Shown here: piece after piece, positions 39,156 to 47,931 of the stretch | How the letters are laid out: each line of letters opens with the position of its first letter | Position numbering within the stretch: position 1 is the stretch's first letter | Source: Saccharomycodes ludwigii | Lineage: Eukaryota; Ascomycota; Saccharomycetes; Saccharomycodales; Saccharomycodaceae | Assembly (NCBI RefSeq): GCF_020623625.1 | Contig: NC_060203.1 | Location: 1,302,001 to 1,366,000, forward strand | Direction: 5' to 3' | Length of the DNA: 64,000 nucleotides | The notes under the pieces: generated by a model | What the model saw: only the letters and a program-made list of their open reading frames with translations | The model's database searches: none | Told to the model about the DNA's origin: nothing | Made by a program: the position numbers and the translations under genes

Positions 39156-40073
39156 ATGAATATCGATCAAAGCAATGTGGTGGTAAAAGAAGAGGAAGAT
39201 CAGAATAATCCTATAGATATTAACCTTTTAAAAGAGGAACAAGAATATCAAGTAGATGATGATAATAAAATGCACATAGATAGTGACAAAGGGGAACAAG
39301 AATATCAAGTAGATGATGATACTAAAATGCACATAGATAGTGACAAAGAGGACGATGATGATGAAATTATTAAGGAAATACCAATCAACTTAACCTCCGC
39401 TCCATATCCGGTCAACGTTCTACAATATCCAAACAAACCAAAACGTTCATTGGATAAAAATAGGGCGCTCCCTCATCCATATATTTCTCAGGTTAATTAT
39501 AAAGAAAAATCAAAACTATGGGAATTAGAAATTCCTTTGAATGAACAATTATTTTATGATAAAGAAGGGGCTGAAGAAAAATGGCCAAGTGAAGACATTA
39601 AAAAACAATTCTTAAGAGGTGTTTGTGTCGATGAAACCGACCAATTTGTTGGTGTATATGCAAACGATCAAATTTATTTAGTACCAGTACAAGGTTATGC
39701 TCAATTAAGACCATGTTTTAAACATATAGATGAATCCACAAAAAACATATCAGAGGGTAATAACGTTACTGGTCGTAGCATAACCAGTGGGTCTATCACC
39801 ACTACCTCGGACAACAATAGTAAAAACAGTAATAATGCTAATAGAGCAACAATGGTTACTATGAGCGTGAAAAGTACTAGTGAAGCTAATAAAAATAGAT
39901 TAGGTGGAGCACTAGCGGCACATAAAATAGAAGAAGAGGAAGAGATCAAAATATTAGACTGGGTAGATCAAACATTTGGTGACTTTAAAAATTCAATCAT
40001 TAACCAAGAAGCACATCGCAACTTAGATTTGAAATTAAAAGAAGGCAGTGATTTGGCAAAAATATTTGAATAA
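39156..40073 (+). CDS. RPC37: RNA polymerase III subunit C37
   Basis: The 305-residue protein is Rpc37 (S. cerevisiae 282), which with Rpc53 forms the TFIIF-like module of Pol III needed for initiation, termination and reinitiation. The family core runs from YPVNVLQYPNKPKRSLDKNRALPHPYISQVNYKE onward, followed by LRGVCVDETDQFVGVY and LVPVQGYAQLRPCFKHID, with a WVDQTFGDFK segment near the C-terminus. The N-terminus is acidic and contains a 19-residue sequence duplicated in tandem (see repeat). I start at the ATG at 39156; an upstream TTG in the same frame is not a start. Order with DBP7 and GCN3 matches YKR025W. Confidence 0.93.
   Translation: MNIDQSNVVVKEEEDQNNPIDINLLKEEQEYQVDDDNKMHIDSDKGEQEYQVDDDTKMHIDSDKEDDDDEIIKEIPINLTSAPYPVNVLQYPNKPKRSLDKNRALPHPYISQVNYKEKSKLWELEIPLNEQLFYDKEGAEEKWPSEDIKKQFLRGVCVDETDQFVGVYANDQIYLVPVQGYAQLRPCFKHIDESTKNISEGNNVTGRSITSGSITTTSDNNSKNSNNANRATMVTMSVKSTSEANKNRLGGALAAHKIEEEEEIKILDWVDQTFGDFKNSIINQEAHRNLDLKLKEGSDLAKIFE
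39234..39347 (+). repeat. 57-bp tandem duplication inside RPC37
   Basis: Two 57-bp units (39234-39290 and 39291-39347) differ at two positions. They encode tandem 19-residue acidic segments (EQEYQVDDD, then KMHIDSDK) before the conserved domain. The high identity suggests a recent in-frame duplication. Confidence 0.95.
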
Positions 40074-40185
40074 TTAGTATTTTGTTTTTATTGTAAATAT
40101 ATATATATATATTTCTATTTCATTTACTTATTTATTTGTTTTATAACAAATTTTAATCATATTATGGACGGGTGTCTTGCGTAAA

Positions 40186-41109
40186 CTAATCATACCACAT
40201 TTTAATTAATTCTTCAGAAACTGCACTTGGTGTCAACACACCCAAGTCCGTAACCAACGCAGTAATATAATCATATGATGTAAAATCTAATAATGGGCTA
40301 CTAAGTTGACCTTGGAAGTTTTGAGAAAATTCCAATGGGTCTCTTTCTTGAGGCAAATCATTTGATGATAAAGGGAACATCCTAACAAATTTGTGACTTT
40401 CAGTAACTACATAAAATGGTTTTCTAGCGTTTTTGGCTAAGACACCGAGACCATAAGTACCAATTAAGTTTATAACACCACCACTTTCCACAACACCTTC
40501 GGCACCAACCATTATCTTATCAACTTTATGGATTATACTGCCAATTCCGCCATCAACAATTAAACTCACTGGGACCCCTTTCTTGTCTAATTGTTCACAA
40601 AGCTGCTTCCCTTGCATGGTCGGCCTGCTTTCCGTAACAATACATCTAAACCTAATTAACTTATCAGCTGCGTTACTTAACAATTGGTAAACAGCCCTAC
40701 TGTATCCATGCACCAGAATAATATCGTCATCTGCAATAAAATCAATACCTATATCAGCAATCTTGTCACGACTTTGCTTTGCCCTGTGAACAAATAATTG
40801 TCCATTTTCAATCAAATGTTGCTTGAAATTCTCCCATCCATCATCATCGTTTTTGGCTAAATAATGTGTGTTTTTTAAAACAAATCTCATAAAAATGTCG
40901 CAGCCGGCACGTAAAGAAATAGAGTTTGGAATAGAATTTGTTAGTTCAACAGTAGCCTCTTTAATTTTATTGATCATTTCCGCTGAAGTAGTTGGTTGAG
41001 TATGTTTCAATAGCATAACTAAAGATTCAATGGCTGCTATAGGCATAGTCATTTCCGAATCTTCTTGTAAAAAATTTAAATATGTTTCAGTAATACTAAA
41101 ATCAGTCAT
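40186..41109 (-). CDS. GCN3: eIF2B alpha subunit
   Basis: The 307-residue protein is Gcn3 (S. cerevisiae 305), the regulatory alpha subunit of the eIF2B guanine nucleotide exchange factor. It senses eIF2 phosphorylation and mediates general amino-acid control. Matches run end to end: N-terminus FSITETYLNFL, EMTMPIAAIESLV, SLRAGCDIFMRFVL, FIADDDIILVHGYSRAV, ESHKFVRMFPLSS, and C-terminus LGVLTPSAVSEELIKMWYD. The N-terminal part is helical and the C-terminal part is the Rossmann-like fold shared with eIF2B beta and delta. It lies tail to tail with RPC37, 112 bp apart, as in YKR025W/YKR026C. Confidence 0.98.
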   Translation of the reverse strand: MTDFSITETYLNFLQEDSEMTMPIAAIESLVMLLKHTQPTTSAEMINKIKEATVELTNSIPNSISLRAGCDIFMRFVLKNTHYLAKNDDDGWENFKQHLIENGQLFVHRAKQSRDKIADIGIDFIADDDIILVHGYSRAVYQLLSNAADKLIRFRCIVTESRPTMQGKQLCEQLDKKGVPVSLIVDGGIGSIIHKVDKIMVGAEGVVESGGVINLIGTYGLGVLAKNARKPFYVVTESHKFVRMFPLSSNDLPQERDPLEFSQNFQGQLSSPLLDFTSYDYITALVTDLGVLTPSAVSEELIKMWYD

Positions 41110-41213
41110 ATTATTGGATTAATTTTTAAGGTCGCTGTATATTTATGATTTTGTTTGGTTTTAATTTTTCTTTTCAATGAATTATAAGAGCTTAGAAATG
41201 CATCTCTTGATGG

Positions 41214-41247
<34 letters not shown>

Positions 41248-41479
41248 TTTTTAAAAAAGTGATTATTAAAAAAAAATTTTATTATTGAAAGAAAAAAAAA
41301 AAAATTTTAGTTAGAAGCAAAAGAATCAATTACTTTTTATCTGAAGTGTTTTTTTTTTTTTTTTTTTTAATTTTGTATAATTAAAATGCCTTGAAATTTA
41401 TTAAACATATACCAAAATATAATAAATAAGCAGATAAAAAAAAAAAAAACAGAGCGATAATATTTTTAGACAGTTTAAT
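41110..41479. other. Divergent promoter, GCN3 / MEF2
   Basis: This 370-bp space holds an A run at about 41213-41245 and a T run at about 41350-41368. No further element is visible. Confidence 0.55.
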
Positions 41480-43936
41480 ATGTTAATTCATAGGATGCTT
41501 AAACCTCAATCCTTAACAATTAAACATTTCTGTGCTAAAAATGTGATATTAAAAAATTATAGTTCATATTTAAATAATAACAAAAAAATTGACACATTAA
41601 GAAATATTGGTATAATTGCACATATAGATGCCGGGAAAACTACAACAACTGAAAGAATGTTATATTACAGTGGAAAAACAAAACATATAGGCAATGTTGA
41701 TCAGGGCGATACTGTAACAGATTTCCTACCTCAAGAAAGATCTAGAGGAATTACCATTCAATCAGCTGCAATTTCATTTGATTGGGGTCCAACTAATAAC
41801 AGCAATAGAATTAATTTGATTGATACGCCAGGCCATGCAGATTTTACCTTTGAAGTTATTAGATCTTTACGTATATTGGACGGATGTGTTACCATTTTAG
41901 ATGCCGTTGCAGGTGTTGAAGCACAAACTTTAAAAGTTTGGAAACAATCAGCTGGAATTCCTAAAATATGTTTTGTCAACAAAATGGATAGAATGGGTGC
42001 TAGTTTTGGCAGAACTGTTAAGGAAGTTGTTTCTAAACTACACACGAGATGTATACTAATAAATACCCCTGTTTTTGAAACCAAAGGCGATAACTGTGAG
42101 TTTGTTGGTGTTTTAGATACACTGAATAAATGTGTTTTAAAATATTCAAGAGATGATCCAGATAAGTTTGAGGTTATTGTTGATTTACCAGAAATTTTAA
42201 ATGAACAATTAAGAAAGTCTAGGGAAGATTTGGTAGAAACTTTGTCCGGTTATGACACTGACTTAGTGGAATATATTTTGGAAGTAACCGATGATTTCAT
42301 GGAAATTCCAGCTGATATTTTAAACAACTCCATCAGAAAAGCAACATTAGCCAATTACGTTACTCCTATTTTATGTGGTGCCAGCTTTAAAAATATTGGG
42401 GTTCAGCCATTACTAGATGCAATTTCTTTGTATTTACCTAGTCCTGTAGAAACGCCCAAACAACCAAAGATCACCAGAACAGATGGAAAAAATGTGCCGG
42501 TCAGAATGGATCCAAACAAAGGTCTAATAATAAACAACAACGGAAATTTATGCGTATCATTGGCTTTCAAAGTCATCACCGACCCAATAAGAGGTACTAT
42601 GGTTTTTGTTAGAGTATACTCTGGAACATTGAAAAGTGGCAACACTGTTTATAACTCTACCACGGGGGAAAAGTTTAAAATTGGTAAATTAGTTGTTATG
42701 CATGCCAATGTTCCAGAAGAAACCAATGACTTGAAAGCTGGACAAATTGGTGTTTTAACTGGCGCTTCAGCCGCCAGTGTTAAGACGGGTGACACTCTTG
42801 TTACGCATTCTATTAAAAAAGATGCCTTAAAGTCATTCAAGCAATCTGGTGAATTAAACTTGCGAATAAATGAGATTGAAATCCCACCACCTGTTTTTTC
42901 TGCTGCAATTGAACCTAAAACCTTGGGCAACAAAAATCAAATGGAGCAGGCTTTACAACAGATAACAACTGAAGACCCTAGCCTGAAAATAACTAGAGAT
43001 GAGGAAACTGGCCAAACTTTATTAAACGGAATGGGAGAATTACATTTAGAAATTGCCCGTGATAGATTATTAAATGATTTAAATGCACAAATTAACATTG
43101 GAAAAGTCATGGTATCATATAAAGAAACCATTAACAAAAAATCTGAAGTTATCACTAAAACACAGGAGCCTGCCTATAAATTAAGTATGTCGGTTGAACC
43201 GTTGCCACAAGAAAGAAATAATAATGATGATGAGATCTGGTACTCGTTAGGTGGTGATAATAACTATTTTATTATGAATAAACCAAAAGATAAGGACAAA
43301 GAATGGATTTATCAAACGCTTTCTCAAACAAGTTTTGTTAACGCATTAATATCTAGTTGTATTGTGGCATTACAAAGAGGTGGTAAGACTGCTAATTTCC
43401 CACTACATTCCATAGGTATTAGATTACTAAATGATTGGGAGTTACCAATAGATGTGTCTGATGTTTCCACTATCCTAAGTTTATCTAGATCTGCAATTTG
43501 TTCTGCACTAGATTCTATTGACAAAAGCAGCTTTGCGGTGTTGGAACCTTTGATGGCCGTTAAAATTTCTGTTTTGGAACAAGATTTAGGCAATGTTGTA
43601 CAAGATTTAACAGGTGCACGTAAGGCACAAATCCTATCTATTGAAGATGAAAATGGTGCAACTGATAGTGGTGATTCAAACGATGATGTATTGATTTTCC
43701 AAGATATTGCCAACAAAATGTATTTACCATTAGACCATACAAATAAAAATAGCCCTGCTAAAATAGGTGCAGATATTATTAAAGTGATTGACGCATTGGT
43801 TCCCTTAGGCGAAATGGTTGCATATATGAATAGATTGAGAAGCTTAACACAAGGAAGGGGTTCATTTGTAATGGAATATCATGGAATGGAAAAGGTTTCT
43901 GATGATAGGTTGGCTTGTATTTTAGAAGATTATTAA
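41480..43936 (+). CDS. MEF2: Mitochondrial elongation factor G2 (ribosome recycling)
   Basis: The 818-residue GTPase is Mef2 (S. cerevisiae 819), the mitochondrial EF-G2 that recycles ribosomes after termination. The first ~38 residues are basic and serine/asparagine-rich with no acid, a mitochondrial presequence. The G domain follows: AHIDAGKTTTTE (47-58), the switch RGITIQSAA, DTPGHADF, NKMD. The later EF-G domains are present, including GELHLEI in domain III and the C-terminal LTQGRGSFVMEY region. An acidic insert with DSGDSNDD lies in domain IV/V. Orientation and position match YJL102W beside GSH1. Confidence 0.96.
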   Translation: MLIHRMLKPQSLTIKHFCAKNVILKNYSSYLNNNKKIDTLRNIGIIAHIDAGKTTTTERMLYYSGKTKHIGNVDQGDTVTDFLPQERSRGITIQSAAISFDWGPTNNSNRINLIDTPGHADFTFEVIRSLRILDGCVTILDAVAGVEAQTLKVWKQSAGIPKICFVNKMDRMGASFGRTVKEVVSKLHTRCILINTPVFETKGDNCEFVGVLDTLNKCVLKYSRDDPDKFEVIVDLPEILNEQLRKSREDLVETLSGYDTDLVEYILEVTDDFMEIPADILNNSIRKATLANYVTPILCGASFKNIGVQPLLDAISLYLPSPVETPKQPKITRTDGKNVPVRMDPNKGLIINNNGNLCVSLAFKVITDPIRGTMVFVRVYSGTLKSGNTVYNSTTGEKFKIGKLVVMHANVPEETNDLKAGQIGVLTGASAASVKTGDTLVTHSIKKDALKSFKQSGELNLRINEIEIPPPVFSAAIEPKTLGNKNQMEQALQQITTEDPSLKITRDEETGQTLLNGMGELHLEIARDRLLNDLNAQINIGKVMVSYKETINKKSEVITKTQEPAYKLSMSVEPLPQERNNNDDEIWYSLGGDNNYFIMNKPKDKDKEWIYQTLSQTSFVNALISSCIVALQRGGKTANFPLHSIGIRLLNDWELPIDVSDVSTILSLSRSAICSALDSIDKSSFAVLEPLMAVKISVLEQDLGNVVQDLTGARKAQILSIEDENGATDSGDSNDDVLIFQDIANKMYLPLDHTNKNSPAKIGADIIKVIDALVPLGEMVAYMNRLRSLTQGRGSFVMEYHGMEKVSDDRLACILEDY

Positions 43937-44797
43937 ACAAGAACAAAGGAAAAAAAAAAAAAAAAAATCTTAGGCATATAATTGTAAGGAATATTTAGTC
44001 GATAATAATTAATAAGCGAACAGTAATACAATGAATGAATTATGTATAAACAACTGATTTGCAATATTCTGGGTCATAAATAGTTAAAGACAGAATAACC
44101 TAAATTTACCAATCATTATTTTGCAGTTTTTAAATAAAACATTTACAATCCGATGCAACAGTATTATACAACAAATCACAAACAGATCAAAGGGCTAACT
44201 TATGTTGAAATTATCAGCTACTGTAAATAATATTAAGTTTTACCCACCACATGATATATTATATTGTAGAATATCAAGACTGATAATTCAATCATATATT
44301 TTGCACTGCTTACACTTTTTTACATATGTAAATAATAGCCATAAAAGAGTTATATAGCTCAAAACAAAATTAACAATTGAATATCAACTAACTCAGTTTA
44401 TATATATATATTATTTTCACTAAATGAGCTCGCGTTGAATTAGGTATTCCATTATCAGTGCCTAATTGTATTTTTATTTTTTTGTATCCAATCTTAATTA
44501 TTGTTACTTCAAAAGTCTGCAGATGACACCCTTTTGCAAACATTTTCAGAAAATTTTTGCAAAGTATTACAATGAAAAAAGGTTAATTTAAAATAAGTCT
44601 TTTTCAGTTTCTATTTTTAGTCATAGTAATGGGAAATGCTTATAAACAAATATTACAACTATCATGAATAACTACAATACCGTTATAGGATTAGCAAGCC
44701 TGGCATAGTACAGTAACATGCCTAATAAGTCACTAATAAGCAAATATAGTTGGAACCAACAACAAGAATAGCAAAATATGAATGAGATAAAGAGTTG

Positions 44798-44829
<32 letters not shown>

Positions 44830-45446
44830 CTTTCAAAATATTCTTAATGATTGACTCATAGTTTTAAATAATATATACTATTATTATTTATATATATCAT
44901 TATTTTATATAAAGACTGAACTAACTCAGAAAATTAATTATCAAAACCAAATCTATAATTACTCTGACTAATGTTAAATTATACATAATATCATATCGTA
45001 AGCGTAACTCAGGATTAGTCGTAATAATTACGGGTTCGGATTATGGTAATTAATTTCTTCTATTTAGGTCTTTACATATTATAATAATAATATATAATAA
45101 AGATTATTTAAAACTATAACTTAAATACTTTTGATGAATAACTTGATAATAAATCATCTCTTTATATATGATTTATTTTCACATTTATATTTGATGTTCA
45201 TATTAATCTTTTCCAACATTTCGTTGTTGTTCCTTAGGCGGCATCTTGGTTACGGTGTTTTCCTGTAAAAGTGATTTCCATTACGGAGACTTCCTATTAA
45301 GGTAATTTCCATTGCGGAGACTTCCTATTAAGGTAATTTCCATTACGGAGACTTCCTATTAAGGTAATTTCCATTACGGAGATTTCCTGTATGTTGGTTG
45401 TAATATATGTTTACTTGGTTTCATATTACGACATATCAAATTCCTA
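43937..45446. other. Long non-coding stretch upstream of tRNA gene
   Basis: This 1510-bp stretch between MEF2 and the tRNA has no reading frame worth calling. It is less homopolymeric than other spacers, with one A run at 44799-44826. Its right end holds 31-bp tandem repeats (45270-45390). Sequence next to Pol III genes is often a landing zone for retroelements; I looked for long-terminal-repeat ends but cannot support an element. Confidence 0.5.
45270..45390. repeat. 31-bp tandem repeats upstream of tRNA-Arg
   Basis: Units begin at about 45270, 45301, 45332 and 45363 (the last partial), with a consensus starting GGTAATTTCCATTACGGAG and continuing ACTTCCTATTAA. A more degenerate copy may precede them at about 45237-45269. 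Each unit contains a small hairpin (GTAAT/ATTAC). The copies are nearly identical, so amplification is recent. Confidence 0.92.
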
Positions 45447-45537
45447 TTCCTCGTGGCCCAATGGTCACGGCGTCTGGCTACGATTAGTAGTTACTTCTGA
45501 AACCAGAAGATTCCAGGTTCGACTCCTGGCGGGGAAG
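45447..45537 (+). tRNA. tRNA-Arg(ACG) with an 18-nt intron
   Basis: The mature 73-nt sequence forms a complete cloverleaf: acceptor arm TTCCTCG pairing with CGGGGAA and discriminator G, D arm with TGGCCCAATGGTCACGG, anticodon stem TCTGG/CCAGA with loop CTACGAA (anticodon ACG at 45480-45482), and T arm CCAGG-TTCGACT-CCTGG, which also supplies the B box. It is nearly identical to S. cerevisiae tRNA-Arg(ACG). Bases 45484-45501 interrupt the anticodon loop one nucleotide after the anticodon, the canonical intron site. ACG, edited to ICG, reads CGU, CGC and CGA codons. The gene lies between MEF2 and GSH1. Confidence 0.95.
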
Positions 45538-45540
45538 GAA

Positions 45541-45548
45541 TTTTTTTT
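45541..45548 (+). terminator. RNA polymerase III terminator of the tRNA gene
   Basis: A run of eight T starts four bases after the tRNA 3' end, a standard Pol III termination signal. Confidence 0.85.
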
Positions 45549-45560
45549 CCAAATTATTGG

Positions 45561-45594
<34 letters not shown>

Positions 45595-45915
45595 TTTGGA
45601 GATCTCAGATATATGGAGAAAAAAAAAAACACTTTTGATAGGGTTTGTTACATCAAGTTTTTAAAATACAACGCGCTGTTTTCCACTTTTTCTTTTACCA
45701 AGTTCACATTGAGTATAAGAGAATCTTAAGGTTTACTGTAAGGAAATACATGTACATACATAGTAGTTAACAATATATTAATGACATAAGCAGAAAAAAG
45801 CCGTGATGAAAAAAAATTGATTCAGTAAAATACAAATAAAGTGTTTTTCTTTACTTTTTTAATAGTTGTAACATCCCGGCTTTCAAATACATAAAAATGT
45901 GTGATGTTACAAATT
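45549..45915. other. tRNA to GSH1 space
   Basis: This 367-bp stretch downstream of the tRNA and of the GSH1 stop codon holds a T run (45571-45590) and the GSH1 3' region. No gene is visible. Confidence 0.5.
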
Positions 45916-47931
45916 TTATATTTTGTTCTCCCGCTTACTGTAAAGATATTCACCAATACTATCACCAAAATATTCCTTCAATATATTTTCGTTGTCCAAG
46001 TTTGTAATTGATACATAGCGGTCAATAAGATCATCGTTTATTGATTCACTGATTTTAGAATCGTGTTTATATTCAGGATGTCTTAGGACAAAATTTCTGA
46101 AATAATGTGCAAAGGTTGGTATTTCACCAGAAGAACGTTTTTCAACTAACAATAAATAGAAATATAAGGCAGTTAAATCACTATCTTCAGTCCTTGCTTT
46201 CAATTCTTTCCAATCATTATCAATAATTTTTTTGTGCTTTAAAATCCTATTGATTACCACTGGGAAAATACCAGACTTGGGGTTGTTGAAAATCTCTTTC
46301 ATGGTCATTTTTTCACTATCATAACTGTTAGTATTAAAAAATTGAGTTTTCCAGTGAAACTTAATGTTGGGAGATATTGTGGAATCTCTTTTATGTGCCG
46401 TTTCCATGTTTTGCCATACATTTGACATCGGAATGTAGGCGTTGAAAATACCGGGGAAAGTCAAAAGGCATTCGACAATTAAATAAATTAAAATAGAAAA
46501 TGCAGCGTTTTCAAAAGAAGTCAATTGAATTTCCATGGTTCTAAATTCCACTCTCCAACCGGGAACCTGTTTATTATCTGGTGTAGCTTTTTGTGTTGGC
46601 GGTTTAAAACGCAAAGATTGCCAATTTGTACTTTGAATATTTTCAAAATGGTCTGTCTCGGTCTCATTATCCTGGTTAATCCTTTCTTCAAAAATTACTA
46701 TCGGATCCCTAATAAACAAATGGGCAAAGTGCCTAGCCAAATGTTTGTCCATTGGATAAATTTCATTATCCAACAATCTCTGATAAACTTTTTTATTTAT
46801 TGGTACATTTGTATCATTAAGTTTTTCATCAAAATAGGAAGCCTTATTATTTAAACCGCTCCCTAGATATAAATCCACCACACTATATCTGCTTTTAGGA
46901 ACTTTCCCGGAATCTTTTTCCTCTGCTGTCCTATCATCAACTGCACCAGATATGACGTTCCACCTAACATCCTGATCCGATAACCAACCCTTAAAAAATG
47001 GAGAGGCCGAAGTAAGACTTAACATAATTGGAGCAAAGTTATTCAATGAATCGTATAGGTATCTACCCATTTCCAGATTTGGTGCTTGAAAAGTCACCTG
47101 TAGACAAGAACACCCCATCCCAAAACCCATTGCATCCATGTATATGAAACCTGGTTTGTAAGCCTTCTCAGAATCGTGTTTTGGAAACCATTTACCAAAG
47201 GTTTGTATCCTAGCAGAGTTTTCGATGGAATCATCTAAAAGAGGTGTATGGATGTCCTTATACATTGGAACATTCATGGCAACTTTTTCACCCCTTCTGG
47301 TCCTAATGTTAGCTGTTAGTGTGGGGAATCTAACATGTCTATTAATAATTTCATCTGGTAAAAATAGAGATTGGGATGCTTTGTTTTTATGAAGCGGGTC
47401 CCACTGATTTGGAACATTAATAAAATTGTCACATCCCATTCTAGGGAAAACGGCAATGCTTAATAGAATAACTTTCTCATGATGGTTATAATCTTTTGTG
47501 GATAATTTTTCTTCAGCCAATTGTCTTCTTAGTTCCATATTTTTTTCGACATAGGATATTTTAGAATACTCCTTTGTTGAATTGTAGGGTGACAGTGGGG
47601 TTGCCTCCAGCATAAATCTACCATATTCTGGGTGATAAGTGACATTTTGGTCATGTGCATTGGGAATACCTGGAGTTTCAGTGCTTTCTAAACTTTCTAA
47701 AATCCAATCAGCCTCAACACTCAATTTGTAATGCTCTTTTTTGTTATCTTTATGATTGTTTGTGACAAGCATGAATTCTAACTCATCTCCCCAATATAAA
47801 GGGTCATTGTTTCTTCCATGTGCTGCTTTGAAAATATATATTAGTTGTTCTACACCATTGTCTCTAACGTGCTCGTTGTACTTACGGGATACCTCCCATT
47901 CGAGCGGGGTTCCCAATGATAATAACCCCAT
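45916..47931 (-). CDS. GSH1: Glutamate-cysteine ligase (gamma-glutamylcysteine synthetase)
   Basis: The 671-residue enzyme is Gsh1 (S. cerevisiae 678). It joins glutamate and cysteine with ATP, the first and rate-limiting step of glutathione synthesis, in the cytosol. The N-terminus MGLLSLGTPLEWEVSRKYNE and the metal/ATP-binding WGDELEFMLV segment (about residues 43-52) are hallmarks, followed by PEYGRFMLEATP (about 96-107), FPRMGCDNFINVP, the DAMGFGMGCSCLQVTFQ block, and GWRVEFRTMEIQLTSFENAAF. It appears complete and intact. Several Yap1-type sites lie upstream. Order MEF2-GSH1-LSB6 is as in YJL102W-YJL100W. Confidence 0.98.
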   Translation of the reverse strand: MGLLSLGTPLEWEVSRKYNEHVRDNGVEQLIYIFKAAHGRNNDPLYWGDELEFMLVTNNHKDNKKEHYKLSVEADWILESLESTETPGIPNAHDQNVTYHPEYGRFMLEATPLSPYNSTKEYSKISYVEKNMELRRQLAEEKLSTKDYNHHEKVILLSIAVFPRMGCDNFINVPNQWDPLHKNKASQSLFLPDEIINRHVRFPTLTANIRTRRGEKVAMNVPMYKDIHTPLLDDSIENSARIQTFGKWFPKHDSEKAYKPGFIYMDAMGFGMGCSCLQVTFQAPNLEMGRYLYDSLNNFAPIMLSLTSASPFFKGWLSDQDVRWNVISGAVDDRTAEEKDSGKVPKSRYSVVDLYLGSGLNNKASYFDEKLNDTNVPINKKVYQRLLDNEIYPMDKHLARHFAHLFIRDPIVIFEERINQDNETETDHFENIQSTNWQSLRFKPPTQKATPDNKQVPGWRVEFRTMEIQLTSFENAAFSILIYLIVECLLTFPGIFNAYIPMSNVWQNMETAHKRDSTISPNIKFHWKTQFFNTNSYDSEKMTMKEIFNNPKSGIFPVVINRILKHKKIIDNDWKELKARTEDSDLTALYFYLLLVEKRSSGEIPTFAHYFRNFVLRHPEYKHDSKISESINDDLIDRYVSITNLDNENILKEYFGDSIGEYLYSKRENKI

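Noticed and set aside
44203-44762. Possible solo long terminal repeat near the tRNA gene (TGTTG start, CAACA end)
   Set aside because: The ends resemble a Ty-type repeat, but the flanks show no matching target duplication and no second copy is in the window.
44852-44858. TGACTCA, a Gcn4-type site
   Set aside because: It is not upstream of a protein gene; it lies in the MEF2 3' flank far from the tRNA.
45391-45594. 67-residue frame across the tRNA gene
   Set aside because: It overlaps the tRNA and ends in poly-Phe from a T run.
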